Positions 40,798 through 50,802 of a DNA stretch of 64,000 bases are shown here, in pieces. Each line of letters starts with the position of its first letter. Within the stretch, counting starts at the first letter, position 1. The position numbers were made by a program, and so were the translations under genes. Source of the stretch: [Clostridium] fimetarium. GTDB taxonomy: Bacteria > Bacillota > Clostridia > Lachnospirales > Lachnospiraceae. Location of the stretch: NCBI RefSeq assembly GCF_900111235.1, contig NZ_FOJI01000001.1, positions 1 to 64,000 of the forward strand. Direction: 5' to 3'. The notes beneath the pieces were generated by a model that saw only the letters and a list, made by a program, of their open reading frames with translations, was not told the DNA's origin and searched no databases.

Positions 40798-42870
40798 ATG
40801 GAGAAGTATACAGTTAATAAAAAAGATAAAGAATTATTAGATGATAATATTAAGGATACAGAATTATTAGACAATGATGTTGAATATAAAGAGCTACTAG
40901 ATGAAAATAGTGAAGATGAAGAATTACTGGATGATGATAGTGAAGATGAATTGATCGATGATGATGATGGATTGCTAGATAATGATGATTTTGAAGATGA
41001 TGAATTATTAGATGATAATTTTGAAGATGACAACTTTCAGATTGGTGATGAGGATGCCTTAACAGATGAGGATAAAAAGTTAAAAGCTTTTGGAAAGTTA
41101 ACATCTAAAAAGGGGAAAAATGTAAGCGTTAGAAAAGATAAGAAAAGAATAGGTTTAGGATCAAATCGTTCAGTTAAACAGCGAAAAAAAAGAAAAGTTG
41201 TTTTACTTGGAATGACGGGTGCGGTTGTTATAGGAATTATTATTAGCGTTATTGCTATCATTAATAAGTATACGCCAACAAAGGAACATATGTCAGGGTA
41301 TACCTATTTTGATGTGATTCAAGGTGATGATGTACTCGTTATGTTAAATAATGAAACCATAGATACTACGGGAATTTACAATAATGGAAGATTATATCTT
41401 TCCTGTGATTTTATCGCGCAAAAATTAAACCAAAGATTTTACTTTGACACAGAGAGCAAGACGATTTTATATACAACTGCTACAGATATTTATACATATA
41501 ATATCAATCATAATACATATACAGATTCAAAAGGAAAGTCCTACTCTGAGGACTTTGATATAGTGGATGAAGTTAATGGGAAACTATATATTGACTTTGA
41601 ATACGTTAGCAAATACTCAAATTTTACATATAGCTACTATCAAGATCCCAATAGAGTTGTGATTAGTAACGATTTCAATGATGTGGATTATGTTACAGTA
41701 ACGAAGGACACAGTTGTAAGATATAGAGGTGGAATAAAAAGTCTAGTGCTTGAAGAGGTAGCCCAAGATACGAAGATCCGCTATAATAAGAGTATAGACG
41801 GTTGGGTGGAAGTTACTACTGAATCTGGATTTTTGGGATATATCAAAAGCGATTGTGTAAGCGAAACTTTTACTGAAAAAAGAGAAAATGTATATACAGA
41901 TAATATTTCATCAATTATAAAGGATTATAAGATATCTTTAGCATGGTTCCAAGTTACCAATACAACCGCAAATAATAGTATTGGAAATTATTTGGATGGA
42001 ACACAAAAAGTGACGACGCTCTCGCCAACATGGTATTCTATTACAAGTAATAATGGCGATATGAGCTGTTTGGCTACGAAAGATTTTGTTGATAAGATGC
42101 ATGTAAGAGGAATTGAAGTATGGCCGCTAGTGGATGATTTTGATTCTAGCATTAATGGTGTTACGTTGTATTCAAGCAAAACGGCGAGAAAAAAGATGAT
42201 TAGTACTTTGATCAATGATTCAAAAAAATATGGCTATGATGGAATCAATATTGATTTTGAAAAAGTTACTATAGAAAGCGCAAAACATTATTTGCAGTTT
42301 ATTAGAGAACTATCTGTTGCTTGTAGAAATAATAATATTGTACTTTCAACAGATAATTATAAACCAGCTAAGTTTAATTCATTTTATGACTTGGCAGAAC
42401 AGAATGCATTTGTTGATTATTTAGTAATTATGGGATATGATGAGCATTATTCAGGATCAGAAAGTGGATCAGTCGCGTCCATTGGATTCGTTGAAGAAGG
42501 AATTACGGGTGCACTTGCGCAAGTCTCCAGTAAAAAGTTAATTGATGCAATTCCGTTCTTCACTAGAGTTTGGACATTAACAACAACGAATGGAGAAACT
42601 GTTACAACGAGCAAAGCGGTTGGAATGCAAGTAGCAATAGATAATTTAAATGCGAATAAAGCACCAGCAATTTGGGATGAAACCGTAGGACAATACTTTG
42701 GTTCCTATGAATTAGATAATGTAGTCGTAAAAATATGGTTAGAAGAAGATCATTCAATAGAAGAAAAAATGAAATTAATTCAGCATTATGAATTGGCTGG
42801 CGTAGCCCAATGGAAGTTAGGACTTGAAAATAAATCGGTTTGGAGTGTAATAGCAAAGTATAACCAATAA
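40798..42870 (+). CDS. Membrane-anchored GH18-family glycosidase with SH3-like and stalk domains
   Basis: 690 residues. The first ~95 are acidic repeats of ELLDD/ENSEDEELLDDD type, then a basic stretch, a transmembrane helix (about 133-155), a copper-amine-oxidase-N-like stalk (about 170-300) and an SH3-like region (about 300-365, DTVVRYRGGIKSL...GWVEVTTESGFLGYIKSDCV). A GH18 barrel (about 370-690) has DGINIDFE with catalytic E488. It probably binds and cleaves wall or spore-cortex glycans. The next gene is the spore-cortex amidase cwlD. The acidic cytoplasmic N-terminus is unusual. Confidence 0.85.
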   Translation: MEKYTVNKKDKELLDDNIKDTELLDNDVEYKELLDENSEDEELLDDDSEDELIDDDDGLLDNDDFEDDELLDDNFEDDNFQIGDEDALTDEDKKLKAFGKLTSKKGKNVSVRKDKKRIGLGSNRSVKQRKKRKVVLLGMTGAVVIGIIISVIAIINKYTPTKEHMSGYTYFDVIQGDDVLVMLNNETIDTTGIYNNGRLYLSCDFIAQKLNQRFYFDTESKTILYTTATDIYTYNINHNTYTDSKGKSYSEDFDIVDEVNGKLYIDFEYVSKYSNFTYSYYQDPNRVVISNDFNDVDYVTVTKDTVVRYRGGIKSLVLEEVAQDTKIRYNKSIDGWVEVTTESGFLGYIKSDCVSETFTEKRENVYTDNISSIIKDYKISLAWFQVTNTTANNSIGNYLDGTQKVTTLSPTWYSITSNNGDMSCLATKDFVDKMHVRGIEVWPLVDDFDSSINGVTLYSSKTARKKMISTLINDSKKYGYDGINIDFEKVTIESAKHYLQFIRELSVACRNNNIVLSTDNYKPAKFNSFYDLAEQNAFVDYLVIMGYDEHYSGSESGSVASIGFVEEGITGALAQVSSKKLIDAIPFFTRVWTLTTTNGETVTTSKAVGMQVAIDNLNANKAPAIWDETVGQYFGSYELDNVVVKIWLEEDHSIEEKMKLIQHYELAGVAQWKLGLENKSVWSVIAKYNQ

Positions 42871-42906
42871 TAGAATGTATAAAGGTATTTATTTTGAGGT
42901 TATGTA

Positions 42907-43635
42907 ATGAAACATAATAGTATTGAACTTGTGATGTCTATTATATTACTTGTAGCTGTATATATTACAGTGAGTTACGGGCTCCCAATTGCACAGGCTT
43001 CTGCAAATAACAAAAAATTAGCATCGGAAGGTGCGGCTTCCACTAAATCGGACAATAGTAAAACAGTTGTAATCGATAGTGGACATGGCGGAGTTGATGG
43101 CGGAAAAGAAAGTAAAGCTGGTGTGTTTGAAAAAGACATTAACCTAAGTATCGCTTTGAAATTAAAAGCCATTTTAGAGGCAGATGGAATTAATGTGATA
43201 ATGACTCGAACTGATGATAAAGGGCTATATAATGAGAATGATTCTAACAAAAAAGTATCAGATATGAAAAAAAGATGCCAGATGATTAATAATAGTAATG
43301 CGGATTTGGCGATTAGCATCCATCAAAATAGTTTCCCTGATTCAGATGTAAGTGGAGCTCAAGTTTTTTATTATACATATTCAGCACAAGGCAAGAAACT
43401 TGCTGGTATTTTACAGAATTCGTTTAAAGAAACGGTGAACAATAATAATACTAGAATTGAAAAGGCAAATAAATCATACTACATGCTTGTAAATACGAAA
43501 ATACCAATCGTAATTGCAGAATGTGGATTTTTGTCTAATCCGCAAGAGGATGCACTTCTTAATACAGAAGAATATCAACATAGTATCGCAGAGGCATTGT
43601 ATAATGGGATAGTTACATACTTAATTGATGAGTGA
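42907..43635 (+). CDS. cwlD: N-acetylmuramoyl-L-alanine amidase CwlD
   Basis: 242 residues. An N-terminal signal/anchor helix (about 6-26) precedes an Amidase_3 domain with VVIDSGHGGVDGG (zinc His), the ISIHQNSF zinc His, and VIAECGFLSNPQED with the catalytic Glu. CwlD removes peptides from muramic acid during spore cortex synthesis to prepare muramic lactam. It follows the GH18 gene by 36 bases, suggesting a common sporulation role. Confidence 0.9.
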   Translation: MKHNSIELVMSIILLVAVYITVSYGLPIAQASANNKKLASEGAASTKSDNSKTVVIDSGHGGVDGGKESKAGVFEKDINLSIALKLKAILEADGINVIMTRTDDKGLYNENDSNKKVSDMKKRCQMINNSNADLAISIHQNSFPDSDVSGAQVFYYTYSAQGKKLAGILQNSFKETVNNNNTRIEKANKSYYMLVNTKIPIVIAECGFLSNPQEDALLNTEEYQHSIAEALYNGIVTYLIDE

Positions 43636-43660
43636 GTTAAGAAAATGCAGGAGAAAATCA

Positions 43661-44716
43661 ATGGAAACTATAATTTTAGAGATTAGTGGAAATAATAAAA
43701 AAGACGAGGAAATATATAGTAAAGCAGCAGAAATATTAAAAAAAGGTGGGCTAGTAGCCTTTCCGACAGAAACAGTATACGGATTAGGTGCGAACGCACT
43801 TGACCCTAAAGCATCCAGGAAAATATATGCCGCGAAAGGAAGACCTTCAGATAATCCTTTAATCGTTCATATTGCGGATGTTTCTGCACTCTATGATTTA
43901 TCTGTAGATGTCAATGAAATGGCTTTGAAAGTTGCTGATGAATTTTGGCCAGGTCCACTTACTATGATTCTCAAAAAGAAGAATATCGTTCCTAATGAAA
44001 TTACAGGTGGGCTTGGAACGGTTGCGATTAGAATGCCTAGCCATCCAACTGCGCGACATTTGATTGAACGGTCAGGATTGTATATCGCAGCACCTAGTGC
44101 CAATACTTCACAACATCCGAGTCCAACGAAGGCAAAACATGTAATGAAAGACTTAAATGGTAAAATTGATATGATAATTAAAGATGATACAGTGGATATC
44201 GGAATTGAATCAACCATCGTTGATTTGACTGGAGATATTCCAATCATATTAAGGCCAGGTTATATAACAAAGGAAATGCTTGGTAAAGTTCTCGGAAAAG
44301 TCGAAGTCGATATGGCAATTGTTGAAGGTGGAGTAACTTCGGCAGTGCCCAAAGCACCGGGAATGAAATATAAACATTATGCACCACAAGCAGATTTGAC
44401 TATTGTGGAAGGTAAAGAGACCGATGTTATTGCTAAGATAAACAGCATTGCAAGAGAAAAAATTACAAAAGGATTTAAAATTGGAATTATGTCTACTGAC
44501 GAAAGCTTTCATAGGTATACACAAGGTGATGTTCGAAGCGTAGGAACTAGAAGCGATGAAGCGACTGTCGCAAAACATTTATATGAAGTTTTAAGAGAAT
44601 TTGATGAATTAGAAGTGGATTATATATATTCTGAAGGATTCTCTAGGGACAATGTTGGACAAGCAGTAATGAATAGACTCATTAAAGCAGCAGGACATAC
44701 TATAATAAATGTTTAA
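43661..44716 (+). CDS. sua5: Threonylcarbamoyl-AMP synthase (Sua5/YwlC type)
   Basis: 351 residues from ATG 43661 after CAGGAG; the frame opens at 43625. The YrdC core reads LKKGGLVAFPTETVYGLGANAL...KGRPSDNPLIVHI, then FWPGPLT, TVAIRMPSHPTA and PSANTSQHPSPTKAKHV. A Sua5 C-terminal domain (about 205-351) starts near KAPGMKYKHYAPQADL. It makes the activated threonylcarbamoyl group for the tRNA t6A modification. It overlaps nothing but is close to the upstream cwlD. Confidence 0.94.
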   Translation: METIILEISGNNKKDEEIYSKAAEILKKGGLVAFPTETVYGLGANALDPKASRKIYAAKGRPSDNPLIVHIADVSALYDLSVDVNEMALKVADEFWPGPLTMILKKKNIVPNEITGGLGTVAIRMPSHPTARHLIERSGLYIAAPSANTSQHPSPTKAKHVMKDLNGKIDMIIKDDTVDIGIESTIVDLTGDIPIILRPGYITKEMLGKVLGKVEVDMAIVEGGVTSAVPKAPGMKYKHYAPQADLTIVEGKETDVIAKINSIAREKITKGFKIGIMSTDESFHRYTQGDVRSVGTRSDEATVAKHLYEVLREFDELEVDYIYSEGFSRDNVGQAVMNRLIKAAGHTIINV

Positions 44717-44787
44717 TGGTAGAAGATATTATGATTTTATTAATGAAAGGACTAAATATTGCGATTTTTAGTGCAGTGGTGTAGAAT

Positions 44788-45249
44788 ATGAAGAAATATA
44801 ATATGATAATATTTGTTTGCACAGCGAATACTTGCAGAAGCCCGATGGCAGCAACAATAATGAGTAGCCGAAAAAAAGACAAAGATATATTGGTCTCCTC
44901 AAGGGGGATGGTGGTGCTTTTTCCAGAACCATATAATCCTAAGGCCGTTGCCGTTGTGTCAAGTCATGGGCTAATTATGCCAAGTAAATCATCAAGACAG
45001 CTAGAAAAAGAAGATTTTAATAATGATACATTAGTACTTACTATGAGCGATGCACAAAAGCAGAAGATATATGCTCAATTTGAAAATGCAATAAATGTAT
45101 ATACATTGGAAGAGTATGTTGGCTCGCAGGATGGAGATATCGAAGACCCTTATGGGAAAGGTATTGAAGAATATATTAAGTGTTACGAAAAATTATATAT
45201 TTTGATTAATAAAGCAGCAGATATACTATTTGAGGATGAAGTTGATTAA
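44788..45249 (+). CDS. Low-molecular-weight protein tyrosine phosphatase
   Basis: 153 residues. The P-loop VCTANTCRS (Cx5R) is near residues 10-18, the HGLIMPSKSSRQL segment follows, and the general-acid DP is in DIEDPYGKG. It removes phosphate from tyrosine or arginine residues; in Firmicutes it often follows sua5 (ywlC-ywlE order), and YwlE is an arginine phosphatase. Which of these activities applies here is not decided by the sequence. Confidence 0.9.
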   Translation: MKKYNMIIFVCTANTCRSPMAATIMSSRKKDKDILVSSRGMVVLFPEPYNPKAVAVVSSHGLIMPSKSSRQLEKEDFNNDTLVLTMSDAQKQKIYAQFENAINVYTLEEYVGSQDGDIEDPYGKGIEEYIKCYEKLYILINKAADILFEDEVD

Positions 45250-45346
45250 ATAAAGAGTATCATCCTTATTTATAATAATATTTACATTTGCAACACAAAT
45301 ATTTGATTGTGTCTTGCTAAAGCAAGCCACAGGAATGGAGAAAATA

Positions 45347-45778
45347 ATGCAAATAGCATTAGGATGTGATCATGGCGGATTTGAGTTAAAACAACAGATA
45401 ATTAGTTATCTGAAAAAAGAAGGTATAGAATTTAAAGATTTTGGTTGTAATGATGTAAAATCTTGTGATTATCCTGATTATGCAAAAGTAGTAGCAAATT
45501 CAGTGGTAAATGGCGAATGTAAGTTAGGAATTCTTATTTGTGGAACAGGTATCGGAATGTCGATAGCCGCTAACAAAGTCACCGGCGTTAGGGCAGCGTT
45601 ATGTGGAGACTGTTTTAGCGCAGAGGCCACAAGGCAACATAATAACGCTAATATTTTATGTCTAGGCGCACGTGTTACTGGAGATGGACATGCACTTAAA
45701 ATCGTCGATACATTTATACACACTGACTTTTCTAATGATGAAAGGCATATCAGAAGAATTGGTCTAATTGAAGAATAA
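45347..45778 (+). CDS. rpiB: Ribose 5-phosphate isomerase B
   Basis: 143 residues from ATG 45347 with AATGGAG upstream; the frame opens at 45314. Motifs: [58 protein letters not shown] and the R-H-NNAN-L-LGAR segment. It interconverts ribose- and ribulose-5-phosphate in the pentose pathway. It leads a nucleotide-salvage cluster with upp and dCMP deaminase. Confidence 0.96.
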   Translation: MQIALGCDHGGFELKQQIISYLKKEGIEFKDFGCNDVKSCDYPDYAKVVANSVVNGECKLGILICGTGIGMSIAANKVTGVRAALCGDCFSAEATRQHNNANILCLGARVTGDGHALKIVDTFIHTDFSNDERHIRRIGLIEE

Positions 45779-45801
45779 ACTTAAAAACGGAGGAATTATT
45801 A

Positions 45802-46431
45802 ATGTCAGAAGTAGTTGTAATGGAACACCCATTGATAAAGCACAAAATTGGGTTGGTGAGAAATGTTGAAACAGGATCAAAGGATTTTAGAGAGTTAATA
45901 AGTGAAGTTGCAATGCTTATGTGTTATGAGGCTACTAGAGATTTGAAATTACAAGATATTACTATAGATACACCAATTTGTGAAACTGTTGTTCAGCAAC
46001 TTAGAGGAAAAAAACTTGCAATTGTTCCTATTCTTAGAGCAGGACTTGGAATGGTAGATGGAATGCTTGCGATGATTCCAGCGGCTAAAGTTGGTCATAT
46101 TGGTTTATATCGAGACGAGAAAACTCATGAACCGATTGAGTATTACTGTAAACTCCCAGAGGATATTCCTGAAAGAGAAATATTTTTGGTAGATCCAATG
46201 CTTGCAACAGGTGGCTCCGCATCAGCAGCAGTTACATTGTTGAAAAGAAGAGGCGCTAAGAATATAAGATTTATGTGTATTATTGCTGCACCAGAAGGTT
46301 TGGCAAGATTACAGCAAGAGCATCCAGATGTTAAAATCTATATTGGAGTGCTTGATAAATATTTAAATGAAAATAAATATATTGTTCCAGGTCTAGGAGA
46401 TGCTGGGGATAGAATATTTGGCACAAAATAA
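45802..46431 (+). CDS. upp: Uracil phosphoribosyltransferase
   Basis: 209 residues, full length. It shows the PRPP loop [11 protein letters not shown], the flexible hood region and the uracil-binding [15 protein letters not shown] at the C-terminus. It makes UMP from uracil and PRPP. It is 23 bases after rpiB with ACGGAGG, so they are likely co-transcribed. Confidence 0.98.
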   Translation: MSEVVVMEHPLIKHKIGLVRNVETGSKDFRELISEVAMLMCYEATRDLKLQDITIDTPICETVVQQLRGKKLAIVPILRAGLGMVDGMLAMIPAAKVGHIGLYRDEKTHEPIEYYCKLPEDIPEREIFLVDPMLATGGSASAAVTLLKRRGAKNIRFMCIIAAPEGLARLQQEHPDVKIYIGVLDKYLNENKYIVPGLGDAGDRIFGTK

Positions 46432-46477
46432 TTATATTACTAAATCGTTGATATTATGGAGAAAGGAAGTTTGTAAA

Positions 46478-46963
46478 ATGAGTGAGAAAAGACAAGATTA
46501 CATATCCTGGGATGAATATTTTATGGGTGTAGCAGTTCTTTCAGGTATGCGTTCAAAAGATCCGAGTACTCAAGTTGGAGCTTGTATTGTAAGCTCAGAT
46601 AACAAGATTTTATCTATGGGATATAACGGATTACCAAGTGGATGTTCAGATGATGAATTCCCTTGGTCAAGAGAAGGTGATCCTTTGGATAATAAATATA
46701 TATATACTGCCCACAGTGAACTTAATGCAATATTAAACTATAGAGGTGGAAGCCTTGAAGGTGCAAAGATGTATGTATCGTTATTTCCTTGCAATGAATG
46801 TGCGAAAGCAATTATTCAAGCTGGAATTAAAGATGTTGTATATGCAATAGACAAATATGCCGATACTCCATCAGTAGTTGCATCCAAGCGAATGTTCGAC
46901 GCATCCCGCGTCAAATACACAAAGTATATAAACTCCGGCCGCCAAATCACAATCGATTTATAA
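46478..46963 (+). CDS. dCMP deaminase
   Basis: 161 residues from ATG 46478 after AAAGGAAG; the frame opens at 46400 inside upp. Zinc-site motifs THSELNAIL-like (HSE) and PCNECAKAI (PCxxC) identify the deoxycytidylate deaminase fold. It converts dCMP to dUMP for dTMP synthesis. The last 25 or so codons use many C-ending, GC-rich codons, unlike the rest of the gene, and this composition continues into the downstream spacer, hinting at recombination at the 3' end. Confidence 0.93.
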   Translation: MSEKRQDYISWDEYFMGVAVLSGMRSKDPSTQVGACIVSSDNKILSMGYNGLPSGCSDDEFPWSREGDPLDNKYIYTAHSELNAILNYRGGSLEGAKMYVSLFPCNECAKAIIQAGIKDVVYAIDKYADTPSVVASKRMFDASRVKYTKYINSGRQITIDL

Positions 46964-47030
46964 AATAGAGTATCTGAGTGGCCATCCCCCCAAGCCCCCG
47001 ATTTTGCTCTAAACTAGTTGGCATATCGTA

Positions 47031-47186
47031 GAAAAAACATATATATAGCCTCAATTGTCCGCATTTGAAACGACTACCTTACAATAATGTCTGCAGGTGG
47101 CTGACACTTGTGTCAAGCCAAATGCAAACATTATTGTAAGGTAGTCGTTTCAATCCGCGAACAAGAGGCTATATATATGTTTTTTC
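47031..47186. repeat. 156-bp imperfect palindrome (MITE-like or giant bidirectional terminator)
   Basis: Two arm blocks are exact reverse complements: 47031-47052 with 47165-47186 (22 bp) and 47065-47090 with 47128-47153 (26 bp). The intervening blocks also nearly match, and the 37-nt centre has its own TGGCT...AGCCA stem. Both outer ends carry an A6/T6 run, so it can terminate the two convergent genes. No flanking target duplication or transposase is visible. Confidence 0.88.
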
Positions 47187-47203
47187 GCCCGTTATCCAAT
47201 TAA

Positions 47204-47683
47204 TTATAGTAAAATCAAATATTGATCAAGTATGTTAATATATTCTTGCAATTCACCACTGTAGATAATTTTAAGCAAAGCATCTAAACGATTAAGAGCA
47301 GTAACAATCATGTGACTACTAATAATGTCAGATTTAAGTGCTGTTGCAAGTTCATCTAAATCAATTACCTTAACATCGCCATTATTTTCTACAATTACGT
47401 CAGCTAAAAGATCAGTAAATGTATAAGAATCAGTATTTTCATCATAAAAAGTATCAATAATATCACAATAAATGTAAACCAATTCATCCTGCTCACTGTA
47501 AAATTTGCTGATTTTCCAGCCTTTATCAATTACATAATAAGATATGCCTTTTGCAAATTCAGTCTTAGGATGCAAGGTTTTCCATATGGTAATTATCTGA
47601 GTATTATTTTGAACAATAATATCGTCATTATTAAGGCAAATGCATTCGTCCGGTATTAGTCTTTTGCGATAAAGTGTTGACAT
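47204..47683 (-). CDS. DUF402 family protein (NtdP-like)
   Basis: 159 residues with AGGAGG upstream. The RKRLIPDECICLNNDDIIVQNN start, an internal IWKTLHP...GISYYVIDKGWKISKFYSEQDELVYIYCDIIDTFYD core and DLLADVIVENNGDVKVIDLDEL match DUF402. Staphylococcal NtdP of this fold is a nucleoside tri-/diphosphatase. The metal-binding acidic residues (CDII, DLL-DV, DLDEL) are present. Its substrate here is unknown. Confidence 0.8.
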   Translation of the reverse strand: MSTLYRKRLIPDECICLNNDDIIVQNNTQIITIWKTLHPKTEFAKGISYYVIDKGWKISKFYSEQDELVYIYCDIIDTFYDENTDSYTFTDLLADVIVENNGDVKVIDLDELATALKSDIISSHMIVTALNRLDALLKIIYSGELQEYINILDQYLILL

Positions 47684-47800
47684 AATATATTCCTCCTTGC
47701 GCCTTTTCTAAATTATAACAATTCGACATAAAAAACACAATCACTTATTAATATTAAATAAAGATAAAGATTGATTCTCGGCCGAAAGGAACGTGATATA

Positions 47801-48241
47801 ATGAATAAATTAAAAAAAACATTTATAAATGTATATATAAATACATCATCAGTATTGATAGATATGACAATTGTGGATATTTTGTATCTTATTTTAGGTG
47901 AGATTGTAATCTTGGCTTTTTTGCCAAATAAGAAACTTTATGCAATAGGATTTTTAGTTGGCGTTGTTATTTCCATTATTTCTACAATTCATATGAAAAT
48001 CACATTAGAGCATGCATTACATCACTTAGAAAAATCAGCAGTAAAAAGATCAATCGTTGCATATGTAATAAGAATGTCTTTTATTGCATTAATATTTTGT
48101 GGAATGTATGTTACAGGAGTAGGAAATCTTCTGGCTGGATTAATCGGGATGTTTGCATTAAAATTATCTGCGTATTTACAATCTTTTACACATGAAATCA
48201 TAAAAAAGATTATAGAAAAGAACCATAAAAATAGTATATAG
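47801..48241 (+). CDS. AtpI-like (ATP synthase subunit I family) membrane protein
   Basis: 146 residues from ATG 47801 with AAAGGAACGTG upstream; the frame opens at 47771. Four predicted transmembrane helices occur in the pattern of AtpI-type proteins, with a helical amphipathic start and a Lys-rich end. There is no ATP synthase operon next to it in this window. Its stop codon seeds a 13-bp tandem repeat. Confidence 0.65.
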   Translation: MNKLKKTFINVYINTSSVLIDMTIVDILYLILGEIVILAFLPNKKLYAIGFLVGVVISIISTIHMKITLEHALHHLEKSAVKRSIVAYVIRMSFIALIFCGMYVTGVGNLLAGLIGMFALKLSAYLQSFTHEIIKKIIEKNHKNSI

Positions 48242-48400
48242 AAAAAGTATATAGAAAAAGTATAGAGAAAAAGTATAGAGAAAAAGTATAGAGAAAAAGT
48301 ATATAGAAAAAGTATAAAGAAAAATATATAAAAATAGTATAGAGAAAAAATATATAGAAATAGTATTTAGAAAAATATATAGAATCAGTTTACAGAAATA
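48234..48400 (+). repeat. Tandem 13-bp repeats at the stop codon of the AtpI-like gene
   Basis: GTATATAGAAAAA or GTATAGAGAAAAA is repeated seven times without slippage at 48234-48324, then in decayed copies to about 48400. The first unit contains the last codons and stop of the gene. The pattern parallels the repeat after rplI. Confidence 0.9.
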
Positions 48401-48469
48401 TAGAAAAAAATTATATAATTAAAAAATATGTATAAAATATCCTTTAAATGGTAACAATTTAGAAAATAA

Positions 48470-49432
<963 letters not shown>

Positions 49433-49443
49433 GTATTACCTAA

Positions 49444-49494
49444 TAAAAAAAACAGCTCCTTTTGATATTTAATATCAAAAGGAGCTACTTTTTC
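49444..49494. terminator. Bidirectional terminator
   Basis: AGCTCCTTTTGATATT (49454-49469) is the exact reverse complement of AATATCAAAAGGAGCT (49471-49486), flanked by A and T runs. It serves the YwmB-like gene and prs. Confidence 0.9.
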
Positions 49495-49501
49495 GTGCTG
49501 G

Positions 49502-50683
49502 TTATCTATTATGTTTTTCGTTATATTCATTAACTCTTGTTTGAATACGTTCAACTGGGCTTAGAAGTTCACTGATGGATGCATCATGATTTAATGTATC
49601 AACAAGTAGCGCAATGTACTTACTCATATCTACGCTGATATACCAAGGTTTTGAGAGGAGTTCCTCTGGTTGGTATACAAGATTAGTTGTAAGTATTTTA
49701 TCTATAGTCCCATTTTCATATGCTTCGTCAAATTTATTGAAACCATTCGTGAAAAGACCAAATGTACTAGCCGCAAATACGCGTCTAGCTTTTCTTCTCT
49801 TAAGCTCGGCAGCAACCTCAAGAATGCTTTCGCCAGAAGAAATCATATCATCGATAATGAAAACATCTTTTCCTTCTACAGAGGCACCAAGGAACTCATG
49901 AGCAACAATTGGATTACGTCCTTTAACAACTTTTGTGTAATCTCGCCTTTTATAGAACATACCCATATCGATTCCTAGAACATTTGCAAAGTATACAGCA
50001 CGTCCCATTCCACCTTCATCAGGGCTGATTACCATCATATGATCACTGTCAATTTCAAGATCATCAATATTTAATAATAAATGTTTGATAAATTGATAAG
50101 ACGCAGGAACGGTTTCAAATCCTTTCAGAGGAATTGCGTTCTGCACACGTGGATCATGAGCATCAAAAGTAACTATGTTGTCAACGCCCATATTTGTTAA
50201 TTCTTGCAATGCAAGTGCACAGTCAAGAGATTCTCTACCTGTACGTTTGTGCTGTCTGCTTTCGTAAAGGTATGGCATAATAACGGTTATTCTTCTTGCT
50301 TTACCACCCACAGCTGCAATAATACGCTTAAGGTCTTGGTAATGATCATCAGGTGACATTCTATTTTGATATCCGCATAAAGAATAAGATAAACTATAGT
50401 TACATACGTCAACCATAATATACAGGTCGTAACCACGAACTGATTCATTAATAACACCCTTTCCTTCACCTGTACCAAATCTAGGCGTTTGGGCGCTTAC
50501 AATATAAGAATCACTCTGATATCCAGAAAAAGCAAGTGTTTCCGCATGTGTATTTTGGCGTTGTTCCCTCCAATCGACCAAGTATTGATTAACTTTCTCT
50601 CCCAATTTTGCGCAGCTAATTGCTGGGATGAGACCTAAAGTACCAACTGGGATTGTTTCTGTATGACGTTCGTCGCGTGGCAT
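49502..50683 (-). CDS. prs: Ribose-phosphate pyrophosphokinase (long form)
   Basis: 393 residues from ATG 50683; GGAGG overlaps the earlier ATG at 50698 and sits correctly for this one. Motifs: RITVIMPYLYESRQHKRTGRESLDCALALQEL, VTFDAHDPRVQN, VISPDEGG and the PRPP loop VFIIDDMISSGESI. It makes PRPP from ribose-5-phosphate and ATP. It is about 75 residues longer than the 317-residue B. subtilis Prs, mainly by N-terminal and inserted sequence, so it belongs to a less common branch. Confidence 0.94.
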   Translation of the reverse strand: MPRDERHTETIPVGTLGLIPAISCAKLGEKVNQYLVDWREQRQNTHAETLAFSGYQSDSYIVSAQTPRFGTGEGKGVINESVRGYDLYIMVDVCNYSLSYSLCGYQNRMSPDDHYQDLKRIIAAVGGKARRITVIMPYLYESRQHKRTGRESLDCALALQELTNMGVDNIVTFDAHDPRVQNAIPLKGFETVPASYQFIKHLLLNIDDLEIDSDHMMVISPDEGGMGRAVYFANVLGIDMGMFYKRRDYTKVVKGRNPIVAHEFLGASVEGKDVFIIDDMISSGESILEVAAELKRRKARRVFAASTFGLFTNGFNKFDEAYENGTIDKILTTNLVYQPEELLSKPWYISVDMSKYIALLVDTLNHDASISELLSPVERIQTRVNEYNEKHNR

Positions 50684-50802
50684 TATTCGTTCCTCCATTG
50701 TGTTTTGTCAATTAATAAAATTTAATTGTTCGGTATATTTTAAAATTATAATGTTTATAAAAATAACAAACATCATTAATATTATCATTATAAATCAATA
50801 AG

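Noticed and set aside
40698-41104. Ser-rich and His-rich minus-strand open frames
   Set aside because: They are antisense readings of the acidic codon repeats of the GH18 gene.
44716-44784. 22-codon ORF between sua5 and the phosphatase gene
   Set aside because: No ribosome site and no conserved feature; chance frame in AT-rich DNA is likely.
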